Origin: Bacteroides sp.
Lineage (GTDB): Bacteria; Bacteroidota; Bacteroidia; Bacteroidales; Muribaculaceae
Length of the DNA: 60,461 nucleotides
Direction of reading: 5' to 3'
Assembly: GCA_014802015.1 (NCBI GenBank)
Contig: JAAVDB010000042.1
Span: 1-60,461 of the forward strand
Position numbers and translations under genes: made by a program. Positions 27,939 to 38,162 of the stretch are shown here, in pieces. Each line of letters starts with the position of its first letter. Position 1 is the stretch's first letter. The notes under the pieces were generated by a model. The model made no database searches and had not been told where the DNA came from. It saw only the letters and a program-made list of their open reading frames with translations.

Positions 27939-28685
27939 ATGCATCCTCTTTTTTCTATAATTACGGTTACGTTCAATGCGTCCCAGACGTTGCCTGCCAC
28001 TCTGAAAAGCGTAAAGGAACAAACTTGTCGTCTTTTTGAATATTTAGTTATCGATGGTGCTTCGACTGACAATACCGTACAATTGGCTCAGGATTCAGGA
28101 ATTGAGAATATTGAGATTCATTCCGAACCTGATCGTGGCCTTTATGATGCTATGAATAAAGGACTTGGCTTCGCTAAAGGTGACTACGTTATATTTCTAA
28201 ATGCCGGAGATTCATTTCATTCGCCTGACACTCTGCAACATATCGCAGATGCGATATTCCTAAATGATTATCCAGGCATAGTATATGGTCAGACAGATAT
28301 AGTTGACCGAGATCGTAAAAGACTGAGACCTCGGCATTTTAAGGCTCCGGAGGTGCTTACGTTGGAAAGCTTTAGCGAAGGTATGGTGGTGTGCCATCAG
28401 GCATTTGTCGTGCTACGTAAACTCACAAGCATATACGATACACGTATCAGATTTTCAGCCGATTACGAATGGTGCATACGCTGTTTGCAGCGCTCACACA
28501 GGAACTGTTATGTCGATGAAGTCCTGATTGACTACCTATCTGAAGGTATAACCACACGAAACCGATGGAAATCGCTCATCGAACGATTTTCTATTATGTC
28601 TAAATATTACGGCATATTCCCTACCCTATGGCTACACGGTAAAAAGGTATGCAACGCAGTGGTAAAAATTTTCGTTAAAGCCTGA
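27939..28685 (+). CDS. Family 2 glycosyltransferase
   Basis: 248 residues. The GT-A domain starts FSIITVTFNASQTLPATLKS, then YLVIDGASTDNT, EPDRGLYDAMNKG and the metal-binding FLNAGDSF; the catalytic-base region is FSADYEWCIRCLQ. This matches the WcaA-like GT2 group acting in polysaccharide or lipid-glycan assembly at the cytoplasmic face. It is monocistronic, with its own promoter and a terminator reaching into ruvC. It is unrelated by context to the GT2 in the salvage operon. Confidence 0.9.
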   Translation: MHPLFSIITVTFNASQTLPATLKSVKEQTCRLFEYLVIDGASTDNTVQLAQDSGIENIEIHSEPDRGLYDAMNKGLGFAKGDYVIFLNAGDSFHSPDTLQHIADAIFLNDYPGIVYGQTDIVDRDRKRLRPRHFKAPEVLTLESFSEGMVVCHQAFVVLRKLTSIYDTRIRFSADYEWCIRCLQRSHRNCYVDEVLIDYLSEGITTRNRWKSLIERFSIMSKYYGIFPTLWLHGKKVCNAVVKIFVKA

Positions 28686-28720
28686 TAATCAGCTTAGAGC
28701 TTAACCTTATCAGGATTTTT
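28681..28720 (+). terminator. GT2 terminator inside the 3' end of ruvC
   Basis: CCTGATAA (28681-28688) pairs with TTATCAGG (28707-28714) and is followed by ATTTTT. The right half lies within the converging ruvC coding sequence. Confidence 0.65.
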
Positions 28721-29275
28721 AGCTATAAATTCTTTCCATGATTTCGGTCCGTTTGCTATGGCCGGACGTGAAGATTCATAGAAATGGCATAATGCGGCAG
28801 CGAGTCCATCGGTCGCATCAAGTTCCAGATCATCAAGTCGTTCTGCCGGAATCGATAGCATACGTTTTAGCAATTCTCTCACCTGCTCCTTCGATGCCGC
28901 GCCATTACCGGTAATAGCCATCTTGATTTTACGAGGTTCATATTCTGTAATCGGCACGTCGCGCGACAATGCCGCAGCCATTGCTACACCCTGAGCACGC
29001 CCAAGTTTAAGCATTGACTGCACATTCTTACCAAAAAACGGGGCCTCAATGGCCATCTCGTCCGGCAGATATTGCTCTACGAGTCCAAGGACCCGCTCGA
29101 AGATTCGGCTGAGGCGAAGATAATGACTCTCGAATTTATTGAGCTTGACAACTCCAAGAGCTATAAGTGAAGGCCTCTTCCCATTGACCCCAATCACTCC
29201 ATATCCCATTACATTAGTGCCTGGGTCAATGCCGATGATCACCTTATCATAATCCTTTATATCTGTCATGGCCAA
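28694..29275 (-). CDS. ruvC: Holliday junction endonuclease RuvC
   Basis: 193 residues. Catalytic carboxylates are visible in [27 protein letters not shown] and [16 protein letters not shown]. It cleaves Holliday junctions with RuvAB. It overlaps the DUF4286 gene by 10 bp. Confidence 0.96.
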   Translation of the reverse strand: MAMTDIKDYDKVIIGIDPGTNVMGYGVIGVNGKRPSLIALGVVKLNKFESHYLRLSRIFERVLGLVEQYLPDEMAIEAPFFGKNVQSMLKLGRAQGVAMAAALSRDVPITEYEPRKIKMAITGNGAASKEQVRELLKRMLSIPAERLDDLELDATDGLAAALCHFYESSRPAIANGPKSWKEFIAKNPDKVKL

Positions 29276-29574
29276 ATCCGCTCCATATATGTGGTAAAAA
29301 ACAGAACTTTCTGCCCGAATTTAGCTGATAGCGCTCCACGCAGGTCGGCTGCATGCGAGTCATGCCAAGACTGAGCTTTGGCTATATCCGGTGCCAGACA
29401 TTGCACGGCATATCCGTTCATACCCTCCTGAGGCTCCATTAATATTTTTGCCATTACAGGCTGTTCAAGGCCGCCATGAGCACTTGCTGACGGGAAATAT
29501 TCATGCTCGATCCACCGACGGAACTCTCCGTCGATGGATTCGTGAACATAGAATGTCGTATTAAGTATTATCAT
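29266..29574 (-). CDS. DUF4286 family protein
   Basis: 102 residues: [20 protein letters not shown] at the N-terminus and [14 protein letters not shown] at the C-terminus match DUF4286, a small Bacteroidetes family with a ferredoxin-like look. Function is unknown. Its constant position beside ruvC suggests co-expression only. Confidence 0.8.
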   Translation of the reverse strand: MIILNTTFYVHESIDGEFRRWIEHEYFPSASAHGGLEQPVMAKILMEPQEGMNGYAVQCLAPDIAKAQSWHDSHAADLRGALSAKFGQKVLFFTTYMERIWP

Positions 29575-31007
29575 GCTTTTTCTATTTCAGGCTTAACGTG
29601 TCGTGAGGCTCTGATATACACAGCGACAAAAATAATTATTGTAACAGCCACACCGAGAGAAGCAGCAATCATACGATTGGTTATATCAAGGAATTGAGGA
29701 GACATAAACACGAAATAGGTCACAATAAACGTCATTACCAATGCGGGGATGAGTGCCACCCAGTAGTTTTTGCGTGACTGGACAAGCCATACATATATAG
29801 TCCAAAGTGTAGCCACGGCAAGTGTCTGGTTAGCCCATGCAAAGTAGCGCCAAACAACGCCAAAGTTAAGAAGTGTTATGCCAAATCCAATGACAAACAG
29901 CGGGATACATACTACCAGACGTTTGGCTATAGGCTTCTGGTCGTAATTGAATATATCCGCGACAATCAAACGAGCACTGCGGAATGCCGTATCGCCCGAA
30001 GTGATCGGAGCGGCCACGACTCCGAGCAACGCGAGGAGTCCGCCAATCTGACCGAGTGTCGAATGAGAGATGACGTCAACTGCCCATGCCGCGTTATTAC
30101 CATGCTCGGCAAGCTGTTGGCCGAGAGAAGTAGGCCCATGGAAGAAAGCCATAGCGATGGCAGCCCAAATAAGAGCGATAATGCCCTCTGATATCATTGA
30201 ACCGTAAAATACCGACCGGCATTTCTTTTCACTTGTCACGCAACGTGCCATAAGAGGTGACTGTGTAGCATGAAATCCTGAAATAGCGCCACAAGCTATC
30301 GTAATGAACAGTGTCGGGATTATCGGTAACGCTTCGGAATCAAGCTGAAAATTATGTAGAGTGGTAAGTTCGGGAATTTCGTATGTCCCGGACAACAATA
30401 CTCCGAGCAGACCTACAGCCATCGCGACCAGGGCCACTCCGAATATAGGGTAAATCTTTCCAATAACTTTATCGACAGGCAGGAGAGTTGCCACAACATA
30501 ATATGCAAGTATGATATAAACCCATATTTCTGTGGGCATAGCCGGCACCATCGAGCCAAGCAACTGGGCAGGGCTGAGAATAAAAACAGCACCAACGAGT
30601 ACCATCAGCGCAATAGAGAACACTCGCACTACCATACGTGTACGGTTACCGAGATATATGCCTATGATTTCAGGCAGACTCTTTCCGTCATTACGAAGTA
30701 TCAGCATTCCTGAAAGATAGTCATGCATAGCCCCAAAGAAGATGCACCCTAATGTAATCCAAAGGAAAGCGACCGGGCCAAAACATGCGCCAAGTATAGC
30801 TCCGAATATCGGGCCGGTTCCGGCGATATTAAGCAACTGTATCAGAAAGACTCTCCAACGAGGGAGTTTCATATAATCGACGCCGTCTTCCATTCGCATT
30901 ACCGGTGTCGGCTTGGCATCATCGGCATCTGCAAGACGTTCAAGATACGAGCCGTATGTAAAATATGCCAGTACCAGCAGAGAAAAGCAGACAATAAAAG
31001 TAATCAT
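29571..31007 (-). CDS. cstA: CstA family carbon starvation / pyruvate transporter
   Basis: 478 residues with many membrane spans. Family segments are AGTGPIFGAILGACFGP, YLSGMLILRNDGKSLPEI, ACGAISGFHATQSPLMARC and RYFAWANQTLAVATLW. CstA relatives import pyruvate or peptides. The protein is much shorter than E. coli CstA (701) but matches the compact Bacteroidetes form. Confidence 0.92.
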   Translation of the reverse strand: MITFIVCFSLLVLAYFTYGSYLERLADADDAKPTPVMRMEDGVDYMKLPRWRVFLIQLLNIAGTGPIFGAILGACFGPVAFLWITLGCIFFGAMHDYLSGMLILRNDGKSLPEIIGIYLGNRTRMVVRVFSIALMVLVGAVFILSPAQLLGSMVPAMPTEIWVYIILAYYVVATLLPVDKVIGKIYPIFGVALVAMAVGLLGVLLSGTYEIPELTTLHNFQLDSEALPIIPTLFITIACGAISGFHATQSPLMARCVTSEKKCRSVFYGSMISEGIIALIWAAIAMAFFHGPTSLGQQLAEHGNNAAWAVDVISHSTLGQIGGLLALLGVVAAPITSGDTAFRSARLIVADIFNYDQKPIAKRLVVCIPLFVIGFGITLLNFGVVWRYFAWANQTLAVATLWTIYVWLVQSRKNYWVALIPALVMTFIVTYFVFMSPQFLDITNRMIAASLGVAVTIIIFVAVYIRASRHVKPEIEKA

Positions 31008-31041
31008 ATTAAATATGTGATAGATGTTTGGTTAGTATCTG

Positions 31042-31983
31042 TTAAAAGAACCACGGATGGTTTATCACCTTTGTTATTCCGTCTGTATCGAGCATACCAT
31101 CGATACGTGATGCTCCGCGATAGACACGAGCAGAGAAATCCGGGTCTGAAGCCTCCATCCGATTGACTTTAACCCGGCCGGATGAGTGAATATAAGTTCC
31201 GGCATTGTCATAAACAGCCACGTGTGATATTCGGCCGTCAGGCGTCTGGCTGAAGAACAACAGATCGCCGGGCCTAAGACCTGCTGTATTCTCCGGCTCA
31301 ATTCTTTGGCCTATTGCTACCTGTTCACGAGCATCCCGTCGGGTAAGAATACCGTTTGCATAATACGCTACTCTCACAAGGCCTGAACAATCAACAGATT
31401 TTGTGGAACAGGCACCCCATAAATACGGAGTACCCATGAGATAGTAACAGCGGTCGAGAATTGCATCCGCATCAAACGGCTGATCTGCCCACTTGTCTGT
31501 ACTCATCATATCTTCAGTTCTTACCCAACCATTACGTCCGTCAGGCAGCGTGATATGTGAATAAACTCCCGTCCCCAGAGCTCCTTCTACGATCGATCCG
31601 TTGACAAGTTCTGTAACGACGTTTCCACGGATCATTCCATTAAGAGTATCAGACAGCACTTTCACCTCCGGCATTGACACGACAGTCAGACGTTGCGAGG
31701 CGCGCCATGCGGCCATATCCGATTCACACTTGCGAACGACACTCGACACATTCACGTATCCGCGATATCCGTCGGGAGCCTCAAGCATGAGCCATTCGCC
31801 ACCATCATCTTCAAGTATACGCATAGGCATACCCATGACTGCCTGTGAGGTCATTTCTGTCGAATGGCCTCGTCCGTCACGGATACACGCAACAGGGATA
31901 TTTATCTGTACCCATTCCGCATTATTCTCACTTAGAGCAAATAACGGCACCAGGATCAGAAGTAACAAAATGAATGATTTCAT
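31042..31983 (-). CDS. SH3-domain NlpC/P60 cell-wall peptidase
   Basis: About 313 residues. A signal peptide (MKSFILLLLILVPLFALS) precedes two SH3-like domains (about 20-80 and 95-160). The NlpC/P60 domain has the catalytic Cys in STKSVDCSGLVR, His in GRISHVAVY, and the third polar residue in YIHSSGRV. It should cut peptidoglycan stem peptides (gamma-D-Glu to diamino acid bond) in the periplasm. An upstream ATG at 32004 would add MSFRSYI; the inner ATG was chosen because it starts the signal peptide cleanly. Confidence 0.9.
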   Translation of the reverse strand: MKSFILLLLILVPLFALSENNAEWVQINIPVACIRDGRGHSTEMTSQAVMGMPMRILEDDGGEWLMLEAPDGYRGYVNVSSVVRKCESDMAAWRASQRLTVVSMPEVKVLSDTLNGMIRGNVVTELVNGSIVEGALGTGVYSHITLPDGRNGWVRTEDMMSTDKWADQPFDADAILDRCYYLMGTPYLWGACSTKSVDCSGLVRVAYYANGILTRRDAREQVAIGQRIEPENTAGLRPGDLLFFSQTPDGRISHVAVYDNAGTYIHSSGRVKVNRMEASDPDFSARVYRGASRIDGMLDTDGITKVINHPWFF

Positions 31984-32009
31984 AATATATGAACGAAAAG
32001 ACATCTAAT

Positions 32010-32783
32010 TTATTCCCTTATTACAAATAAATTCTCTGCATTTTTCGTCGTAATATCTGCAACTTCGTCAACTTCTGTTGATAAGGACAAAGCTACGGTT
32101 TGAGCTGTGTTAACGATATAAGCGCTCTCATTACGTTTACCCCTGTAAGGCACCGGAGCAAGATACGGAGCGTCCGTTTCAAGCAATATACGTGACACAC
32201 CTATCTCCGGCAATACATCTTTGAGCCCGGAGTTTTTGAATGTGACAATTCCATTGATGCCGAAATAGAAATCGCCACAGCGCCGAATCTGTTCAACATC
32301 AGCGACAGTGCCGCCGAAACTATGGAACACACCACGCACCTTGCCTCCGAAATCGGCAAGGACATCAAGAGTTTCAGTCAACCCTTCTCTGCAATGGATT
32401 ATTACCGGCATTTGCCGACTTACAGCCCAGTCCAGCTGACAGGCCAGAGCCTCCATCTGCTCCTTTCGGTATGTCTTATCCCAATACAGATCTATGCCGA
32501 TCTCCCCCACCGCGACATAATCGTCACGGTCAAGTTCATCTTGAATCACTGCAAGGTCATCACGCCATCGCTCACTAATTTCTGTGGGATGTAATCCCAT
32601 AGCCATTAGCGTTATATCCGGATATTCACTGCGAAGGGATTTCATCGGAGCTATTGTACCGAGATCAACATTAGAAAAGAGCATACGCCCTACTCCAGCG
32701 CTTACAGCCCGATCCATCACATCACGTCTGTCGCTGTCAAACTCAGGGAGATAGAGATGAGTATGAGTATCGAACAACATCAT
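32010..32783 (-). CDS. tatD: TatD family metal-dependent hydrolase
   Basis: 257 residues of the amidohydrolase-like fold. Metal ligands are in FDTHTHLYLPEF, AVGEIGIDLYWD, VIIHCREG, GVFHSFGG and LLETDAPYLAPVP. TatD enzymes are DNases or hydrolases of D-amino acyl compounds. It overlaps the prenyl synthase start by one base. Confidence 0.94.
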   Translation of the reverse strand: MMLFDTHTHLYLPEFDSDRRDVMDRAVSAGVGRMLFSNVDLGTIAPMKSLRSEYPDITLMAMGLHPTEISERWRDDLAVIQDELDRDDYVAVGEIGIDLYWDKTYRKEQMEALACQLDWAVSRQMPVIIHCREGLTETLDVLADFGGKVRGVFHSFGGTVADVEQIRRCGDFYFGINGIVTFKNSGLKDVLPEIGVSRILLETDAPYLAPVPYRGKRNESAYIVNTAQTVALSLSTEVDEVADITTKNAENLFVIRE

Positions 32784-33745
32784 TACTTGTTCCTTGTAGC
32801 AGATTTAAGTGCCACATCCATAAAGAATGCGCGCGCCTCCGGGCCGAGTTCAAGATGATCAAGATTCTTGATCGCGGAATCAATATATGCACTTATCAGC
32901 TCATGGATACGTTCAGGCAGATTCAATCTGTCATATACGGCACGAACTCGTTCGATTTTTTCCTGAGGATTATCGGTATGACCGAGCAGAGATGCAATCT
33001 CACCACTCTCATCCTCCTTCATCGCCATTATCAGCAACCAAGTTTTTTTATCATTGAGGATGTCTCCGCCTATGGCCTTACCGAATGTAGCCGGATCACC
33101 GTACGTATCAAGATAATCATCCTGAAGCTGGAACGCGAGACCGAGGTTGACTCCAAAATCAAAGAATCGCACCTGGGTCTCAAACGGCGAGCCGGCCATA
33201 AGTGCACCCATCGCACAGGCACAACCGAGCAGGACTGATGTCTTTAGCCTGATCATCTCCATATACTCCTCTACCGTAACATCTGTGCGTTGCTCAAAGT
33301 CCATGTCATATTGCTGGCCCTCATATATATTCATAGCCGTGCCATTGAACAATTCAAGGGCCTGAGCAAGATGCTCGCCGGCCTTAACCGCCAGGAGCAT
33401 CGTAGATGTTGTGAGCATAGCATCGCCGGAAAGGATAGCCGTCTCCTGATTCCATTTGACATGCACGGTGGGACGTCCGCGACGGACGTCGGCATTATCC
33501 ATCACATCATCGTGCAGCAATGTGAAATTATGGAACATCTCAATTGCTATAGCCTGATGTATCGCCGTCATCGGCTCCTTGCCCATAGCCTGACATGCAG
33601 CGAGCGTGAGTACGGGGCGAAGACGTTTGCCTCCGCAGTCGAGTGTATATCTTATAGGGTCGTACAACCCTGCCGGCTGCTGCGGCAGTCTTATATTGGA
33701 TATTGCATCCTTTACAAGTTGCAGATATTCGTTATATTCTTTCAT
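32783..33745 (-). CDS. Polyprenyl diphosphate synthase
   Basis: 320 residues of a trans-prenyltransferase. The first aspartate-rich motif is LLHDDVMDNADVRRGRPTVH and the second is LAFQLQDDYLDTYGDP; GGKRLRPVL binds IPP. Chain length is unknown; farnesyl or longer products for quinones or undecaprenyl phosphate are possible. Confidence 0.93.
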   Translation of the reverse strand: MKEYNEYLQLVKDAISNIRLPQQPAGLYDPIRYTLDCGGKRLRPVLTLAACQAMGKEPMTAIHQAIAIEMFHNFTLLHDDVMDNADVRRGRPTVHVKWNQETAILSGDAMLTTSTMLLAVKAGEHLAQALELFNGTAMNIYEGQQYDMDFEQRTDVTVEEYMEMIRLKTSVLLGCACAMGALMAGSPFETQVRFFDFGVNLGLAFQLQDDYLDTYGDPATFGKAIGGDILNDKKTWLLIMAMKEDESGEIASLLGHTDNPQEKIERVRAVYDRLNLPERIHELISAYIDSAIKNLDHLELGPEARAFFMDVALKSATRNK

Positions 33746-33793
33746 CGAGTGATATATTGATTGGTAAACACGTTGAATACAGACATCATCACA

Positions 33794-36037
33794 TTATTTG
33801 CGACGACGTTTCTTCTTACCGTGTGACTTTTCGCTCAAGACTTCTTTGACGGAGGCTTTCTTGCCCATATAATCCTCGCCTTTTATAGCCATGCCCTTGT
33901 CATCGAGCAGGACAAAATCAAGCTGTTTCTTCTCAAGATCAGCACGGGCCACCTTAATATCTACGTTGTCACCGAGGCGATAACGATGATTATGCTGGCG
34001 GCCTACAAGACAATGATTCTTTTCGTCAAAATCATAGAAGTCGTCAGCAAGATCGCGCATCGGTACAAGACCTTCGCAAAGATTATCGTTAAGTTCGACA
34101 TACAGGCCCCACTCAGTAACACCGGAAATTATACCCGAATAATTCTCACCGAGATGCGACTGCATATACTCAACCTGCTTGTACTTTATCGAAGCACGTT
34201 CAGCATTAGCGGCCAATTGTTCCATCTCGCTGGAATGCTTGCACTGCTCTTCGAGTTTCTGTACCTGCACACTACGACCTCCCGAAAGATAACGTTCAAG
34301 AAGCCTGTGTACCAACATGTCAGGATAACGACGGATAGGCGAAGTAAAATGTGTGTAGTAATCGAATCCCAGTCCATAATGGCCGATATTCTCAGTGGTA
34401 TATATAGCCTTTGCCATAGAACGGATGGCAAGTGTGGCAAGATAGTTTTCTTCGCCTCGTCCTTTTACCTCTGCAAGCATTTTGTTTATTGAGCGGTTGA
34501 TCTCGCGGGGTGTTCCAGATGATTTAACCTTGTATCCGAAACTACGTGCGATGGCGGCAAGGTCGGCCAGACGCTGAGGATCAGGCGCATCATGCACTCG
34601 ATAGACAAAAGCTTTGGGCTTCTTCTTATCTTTCGGTTTACCGACATAGGTAGCAACGGTCCTATTGGCAAGAAGCATAAACTCCTCGATAAGTTTGTTT
34701 GCATCCTTCGACACTTTGAAATAGACACCGAGTGGAGTGCCGTCAGGAGAAATATCAAATTTGACTTCTGCACGGTCAAAGTCTACCGATCCCTCCTCGT
34801 AGCGTTCCTTTCTCAACACCTTTGCCATTGCGTCAAGAGCAAGGATGGCCTCAACACAATCGCCCATGCCGGTCTCGATAACACTCTGAGCCTCTTCGTA
34901 CGTAAAGCGTCGGTTTGATTTGATTACCGTACGAGCGATCGTTGAATTATATATCTTAGCCTGAGCATCCATCTCGAAGATTACGGAGAATGCAAGCTTC
35001 TCTTCATCCGGGCGGAGTGAGCAGATACCGTTACATAAATGTTCGGGGAGCATGGGCACGACTCTATCAACAAGATAGACGGATGTCGCACGTTTCTGAG
35101 CCTCCTTGTCAATTATACTGTCAGGCGTCACGTAATGTGTAACATCGGCAATATGGACACCCACCTCAAAATGACCATTCGGAAGAACACGGTATGACAG
35201 CGCGTCATCGAAGTCCTTTGCATCAACAGGGTCAATGGTGAATGTGAGCACATCGCGCATATCTATACGCTGTGCCACTACTTCGTCAGTGATTCCGGCC
35301 TCGATTTTGTCCGCAGCCTTTTCTACTGCCTGAGGATATTTGTACGGCAATCCGAATTCTGCAAGTATGGCATGAATCTCAGCAGTATTTTCTCCTGTAA
35401 TGCCAAGAATATCAATAACCTCGCCGGTCGGATTTTTGAAATCCTGTTTCCATTCCGTAATCCTGACCACGGCCTTATCGCCGGTCTTACCACCTTTTAA
35501 TTTAGCTTTGGGGATGAAGATGTCTGTAGCAAGGTATTTTGAGTCAGTAAGAAGATAGCCGAAATGGCGGTCAACTTTAAGCGTTCCGATAAATACCTGC
35601 TCTTTCTTCTCTATAATTTCGACAACTTCAGCCTCCGGCTCAGCGCCACGACGGTAAGCAGCGATATTTACACGTACACGGTCACCGTTGAGTGCGTGCA
35701 TCGAATTACGCTCTGCAATCAGCAGTGTCTCGCCGTCAGTATCAGTGACAACCGAATTCTTGCCATTGCTACGACGTATAAATGTTCCGATAGCCTCATT
35801 ACCACGCTGGGGAGACTTATACTTACCCGGTGAGACTTCAATTATCTCTCCATTAAATGCCATCTCCACAAGCATCAGGGCTATGTTGCGCTGCTGCGCC
35901 GACGTAGATGCGCCAATCGCATGAGAGACCTGACGATAATTGTACGTATTGTTTTTCTGCTGTCTCACAAATTCTTCGACCTGAGTCTTTAACGCCGAAG
36001 CTTTGCTCCCTGATTTATTGCTTGATGATTTTGACAT
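33794..36037 (-). CDS. rnr: Ribonuclease R
   Basis: 747 residues. Order: an N-terminal winged-helix-like part, cold-shock domains (FIGTLKVDRHFGYLL), the RNB domain with FTIDPVDAKDFDDAL carrying the catalytic aspartates and YYTHFTSPIRRYPDMLVHR, an S1 domain (YSGIISGVTEWGLYVEL), and a basic tail (KKKRRRK). It is a 3'-5' exoribonuclease that degrades structured RNA. Confidence 0.96.
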   Translation of the reverse strand: MSKSSSNKSGSKASALKTQVEEFVRQQKNNTYNYRQVSHAIGASTSAQQRNIALMLVEMAFNGEIIEVSPGKYKSPQRGNEAIGTFIRRSNGKNSVVTDTDGETLLIAERNSMHALNGDRVRVNIAAYRRGAEPEAEVVEIIEKKEQVFIGTLKVDRHFGYLLTDSKYLATDIFIPKAKLKGGKTGDKAVVRITEWKQDFKNPTGEVIDILGITGENTAEIHAILAEFGLPYKYPQAVEKAADKIEAGITDEVVAQRIDMRDVLTFTIDPVDAKDFDDALSYRVLPNGHFEVGVHIADVTHYVTPDSIIDKEAQKRATSVYLVDRVVPMLPEHLCNGICSLRPDEEKLAFSVIFEMDAQAKIYNSTIARTVIKSNRRFTYEEAQSVIETGMGDCVEAILALDAMAKVLRKERYEEGSVDFDRAEVKFDISPDGTPLGVYFKVSKDANKLIEEFMLLANRTVATYVGKPKDKKKPKAFVYRVHDAPDPQRLADLAAIARSFGYKVKSSGTPREINRSINKMLAEVKGRGEENYLATLAIRSMAKAIYTTENIGHYGLGFDYYTHFTSPIRRYPDMLVHRLLERYLSGGRSVQVQKLEEQCKHSSEMEQLAANAERASIKYKQVEYMQSHLGENYSGIISGVTEWGLYVELNDNLCEGLVPMRDLADDFYDFDEKNHCLVGRQHNHRYRLGDNVDIKVARADLEKKQLDFVLLDDKGMAIKGEDYMGKKASVKEVLSEKSHGKKKRRRK

Positions 36038-36065
36038 AGTGGATGATTTCTGATGTTAATGGAGC

Positions 36066-36130
36066 GGGGAGCCGATGTGACTCCCCTACTCATATATAAT
36101 AACTAAACCGGCGGAATAGTTCACCCGCCG
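36066..36130 (-). terminator. Two hairpins after gyrB
   Basis: CGGCGG (36109-36114) pairs with CCGCCG (36125-36130), followed on the minus strand by GTTTAG. A second hairpin pairs GGGGAG (36066-36071) with CTCCCC (36081-36086). They lie just after the gyrB stop. Confidence 0.55.
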
Positions 36131-36136
36131 TATGTA

Positions 36137-38080
36137 TCAGGCATCGATGTTGGCATAGTTGGCATTAGCCTCGATGAAATCCTTTCGAGGTGCAACATCC
36201 TCACCCATCAGCATTGAGAATATGCGGTCAGCCTCGGCGGCATCTGAGATATTCACCTGCTTGAGCAGACGCTGATTCGGATCCATTGTTGTGTCTCGAA
36301 GTTCTTCGGCCGACATCTCACCAAGACCTTTGTAACGTTGCACCTTAGTCTTGTTTCCGTGAACCGATATGAATTGCTGCACCTGAGCATCTGTCCAGCA
36401 ATACTCTTCATTCTTACCAAGCTTACACTTATAGAGCGGCGGAGTAGCGAGATACAGATAACCGTTCTCGATGATGGGTCGCATACGGCGGAAGAAGAAC
36501 GTCATAAGCAACGTTGCAATGTGGCTACCGTCGACATCGGCATCAGTCATAATGATAATCTTATGATATGCGAGACGCGAGATGTTTATTTCCATCGGAT
36601 CCTCCGGTGTACCGATCGTCACACGCATCGCCTTGTAGAGACTCTCGATTTCCTTATTATCGAGGATTTTGTGATCCATTGCCTTTTCAACGTTAAGGAT
36701 CTTACCGCGAAGAGGAAGAATAGCCTGGAATGTACGGTCGCGGCCCTGCTTGGCTGTACCGCCTGCCGAATCACCCTCGACCAGGAACAACTCGCAATCC
36801 TCGGCATGACGCGATGAACAATCCGCAAGTTTGCCGGGAAGGCCGCCGCCCGACAGCGGAGACTTGCGAAGGATCTTGTTACGTGCATTATAAGCAGCCT
36901 GACGAGCTTTTGCAGCAAGTGCGACCTTTTCAACAATAGTCTTAGCCTGCTTTGGATGCTCCTCAAGATAATTGCGCAGAGCTTCGCTTACAGCAGATGA
37001 TACAGCGCCGGTGACTTCGCTGTTGCCGAGCTTGGTCTTAGTCTGTCCCTCAAACTGAGGTTCGAGCACCTTGACTGAAATTACGGCTGTGAGACCTTCG
37101 CGGAAGTCATCGCCTGAAACCTCTACCTTCTCTTTTTCAAGCAGCTTATTATCTTCGGCATACTTTTTGAGCGTAGTTGTAAGGCCTCTGCGGAAACCGC
37201 TCAGATGGGTACCACCCTCAATCGTGTTGATATTGTTTACAAACGAGTGGACATTCTCGTTATACGAATTATTATATGTGAGTGCCACCTCCACGGGAAT
37301 ACCTTGACGCTCGGTATTGAGATGTATCACATCATTGATGAGTGATTCCTTGTTTGAATCAATATACTCAACAAATTCTCTGAGTCCGTCCTTGGAATAA
37401 AACACCTCACGGCGGGGATTTCCTTCGTCGTCAAGATGACGCATATCCGTAAGGGTAAGAGAGATGCCTGCATTCAAGAACGCAAGATCGCGAAGACGCA
37501 CTGCCAAAGTATTATAATCATACTCGGTCACAGTAAATATCGATCCGTCAGGCTTGAATGTAATGGTGGTACCTGTAGTATCGCTCTCGCCTATGACCTT
37601 CAATTCCGAGGTAGGCTTACCGCACGAATACTCCTGCATATATATTTTGCCGGAACGGCGCACCTCGGCACGCAGATAGGTAGAAAGAGCATTTACACAG
37701 CTCACACCGACACCATGAAGACCGCCGGACACTTTGTAGCTGCCCTTATCAAACTTACCACCGGCATGAAGGACGGTGAGCACGACCTCAAGCGCGCTTT
37801 TGTGCTCCTTCTCATGCATATCTACCGGTATACCACGGCCATTATCGACAACCGTTATCGAATTATCCTCATTGATTGTAACCTCAATATGCGAAGCATA
37901 ACCGGCAAGCGCCTCGTCGATCGAGTTATCCACCACCTCATACACCAGGTGATGCAGACCTTTGGCACTGATGTCACCGATGTACATAGCAGGACGCTTT
38001 CTTACAGCCTCAAGGCCTTCAAGCACCTGAATATTGCTTGCACTATATTGTTCTTCTCTTACTTTTTCTTCTTCTGACAT
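36137..38080 (-). CDS. gyrB: DNA gyrase subunit B
   Basis: 647 residues. GHKL ATPase motifs are EVVDNSIDEALAGY, DNGRGIPVD and GGLHGVGVSCVNALS; the TOPRIM motifs are EGDSAGGTAKQGRDR and MTDADVDGSHIATLL. The QRYKGLGEM box is complete. Length and motifs fit GyrB; ParE is the alternative but less likely. A dedicated promoter lies upstream, behind phased A-tracts. Confidence 0.94.
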   Translation of the reverse strand: MSEEEKVREEQYSASNIQVLEGLEAVRKRPAMYIGDISAKGLHHLVYEVVDNSIDEALAGYASHIEVTINEDNSITVVDNGRGIPVDMHEKEHKSALEVVLTVLHAGGKFDKGSYKVSGGLHGVGVSCVNALSTYLRAEVRRSGKIYMQEYSCGKPTSELKVIGESDTTGTTITFKPDGSIFTVTEYDYNTLAVRLRDLAFLNAGISLTLTDMRHLDDEGNPRREVFYSKDGLREFVEYIDSNKESLINDVIHLNTERQGIPVEVALTYNNSYNENVHSFVNNINTIEGGTHLSGFRRGLTTTLKKYAEDNKLLEKEKVEVSGDDFREGLTAVISVKVLEPQFEGQTKTKLGNSEVTGAVSSAVSEALRNYLEEHPKQAKTIVEKVALAAKARQAAYNARNKILRKSPLSGGGLPGKLADCSSRHAEDCELFLVEGDSAGGTAKQGRDRTFQAILPLRGKILNVEKAMDHKILDNKEIESLYKAMRVTIGTPEDPMEINISRLAYHKIIIMTDADVDGSHIATLLMTFFFRRMRPIIENGYLYLATPPLYKCKLGKNEEYCWTDAQVQQFISVHGNKTKVQRYKGLGEMSAEELRDTTMDPNQRLLKQVNISDAAEADRIFSMLMGEDVAPRKDFIEANANYANIDA

Positions 38081-38129
38081 ATCTGATGTTATTATTTTTC
38101 TTTACTTTTCAGCACTCATTTTATGCATA

Positions 38130-38161
38130 CAAAGGTACACAAAAAACTTCATATAGCAAAA
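38130..38161 (-). promoter_or_regulatory. gyrB promoter
   Basis: Minus strand: TTTTG, 19-nt spacer, TACCTTTG, about 50 bp before the gyrB ATG. It is separated from cdaA by an A-tract array. Confidence 0.72.
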
Positions 38162-38162
38162 C

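Noticed and set aside
37436-38077. 213-residue plus-strand ORF
   Set aside because: It is a shadow of gyrB.
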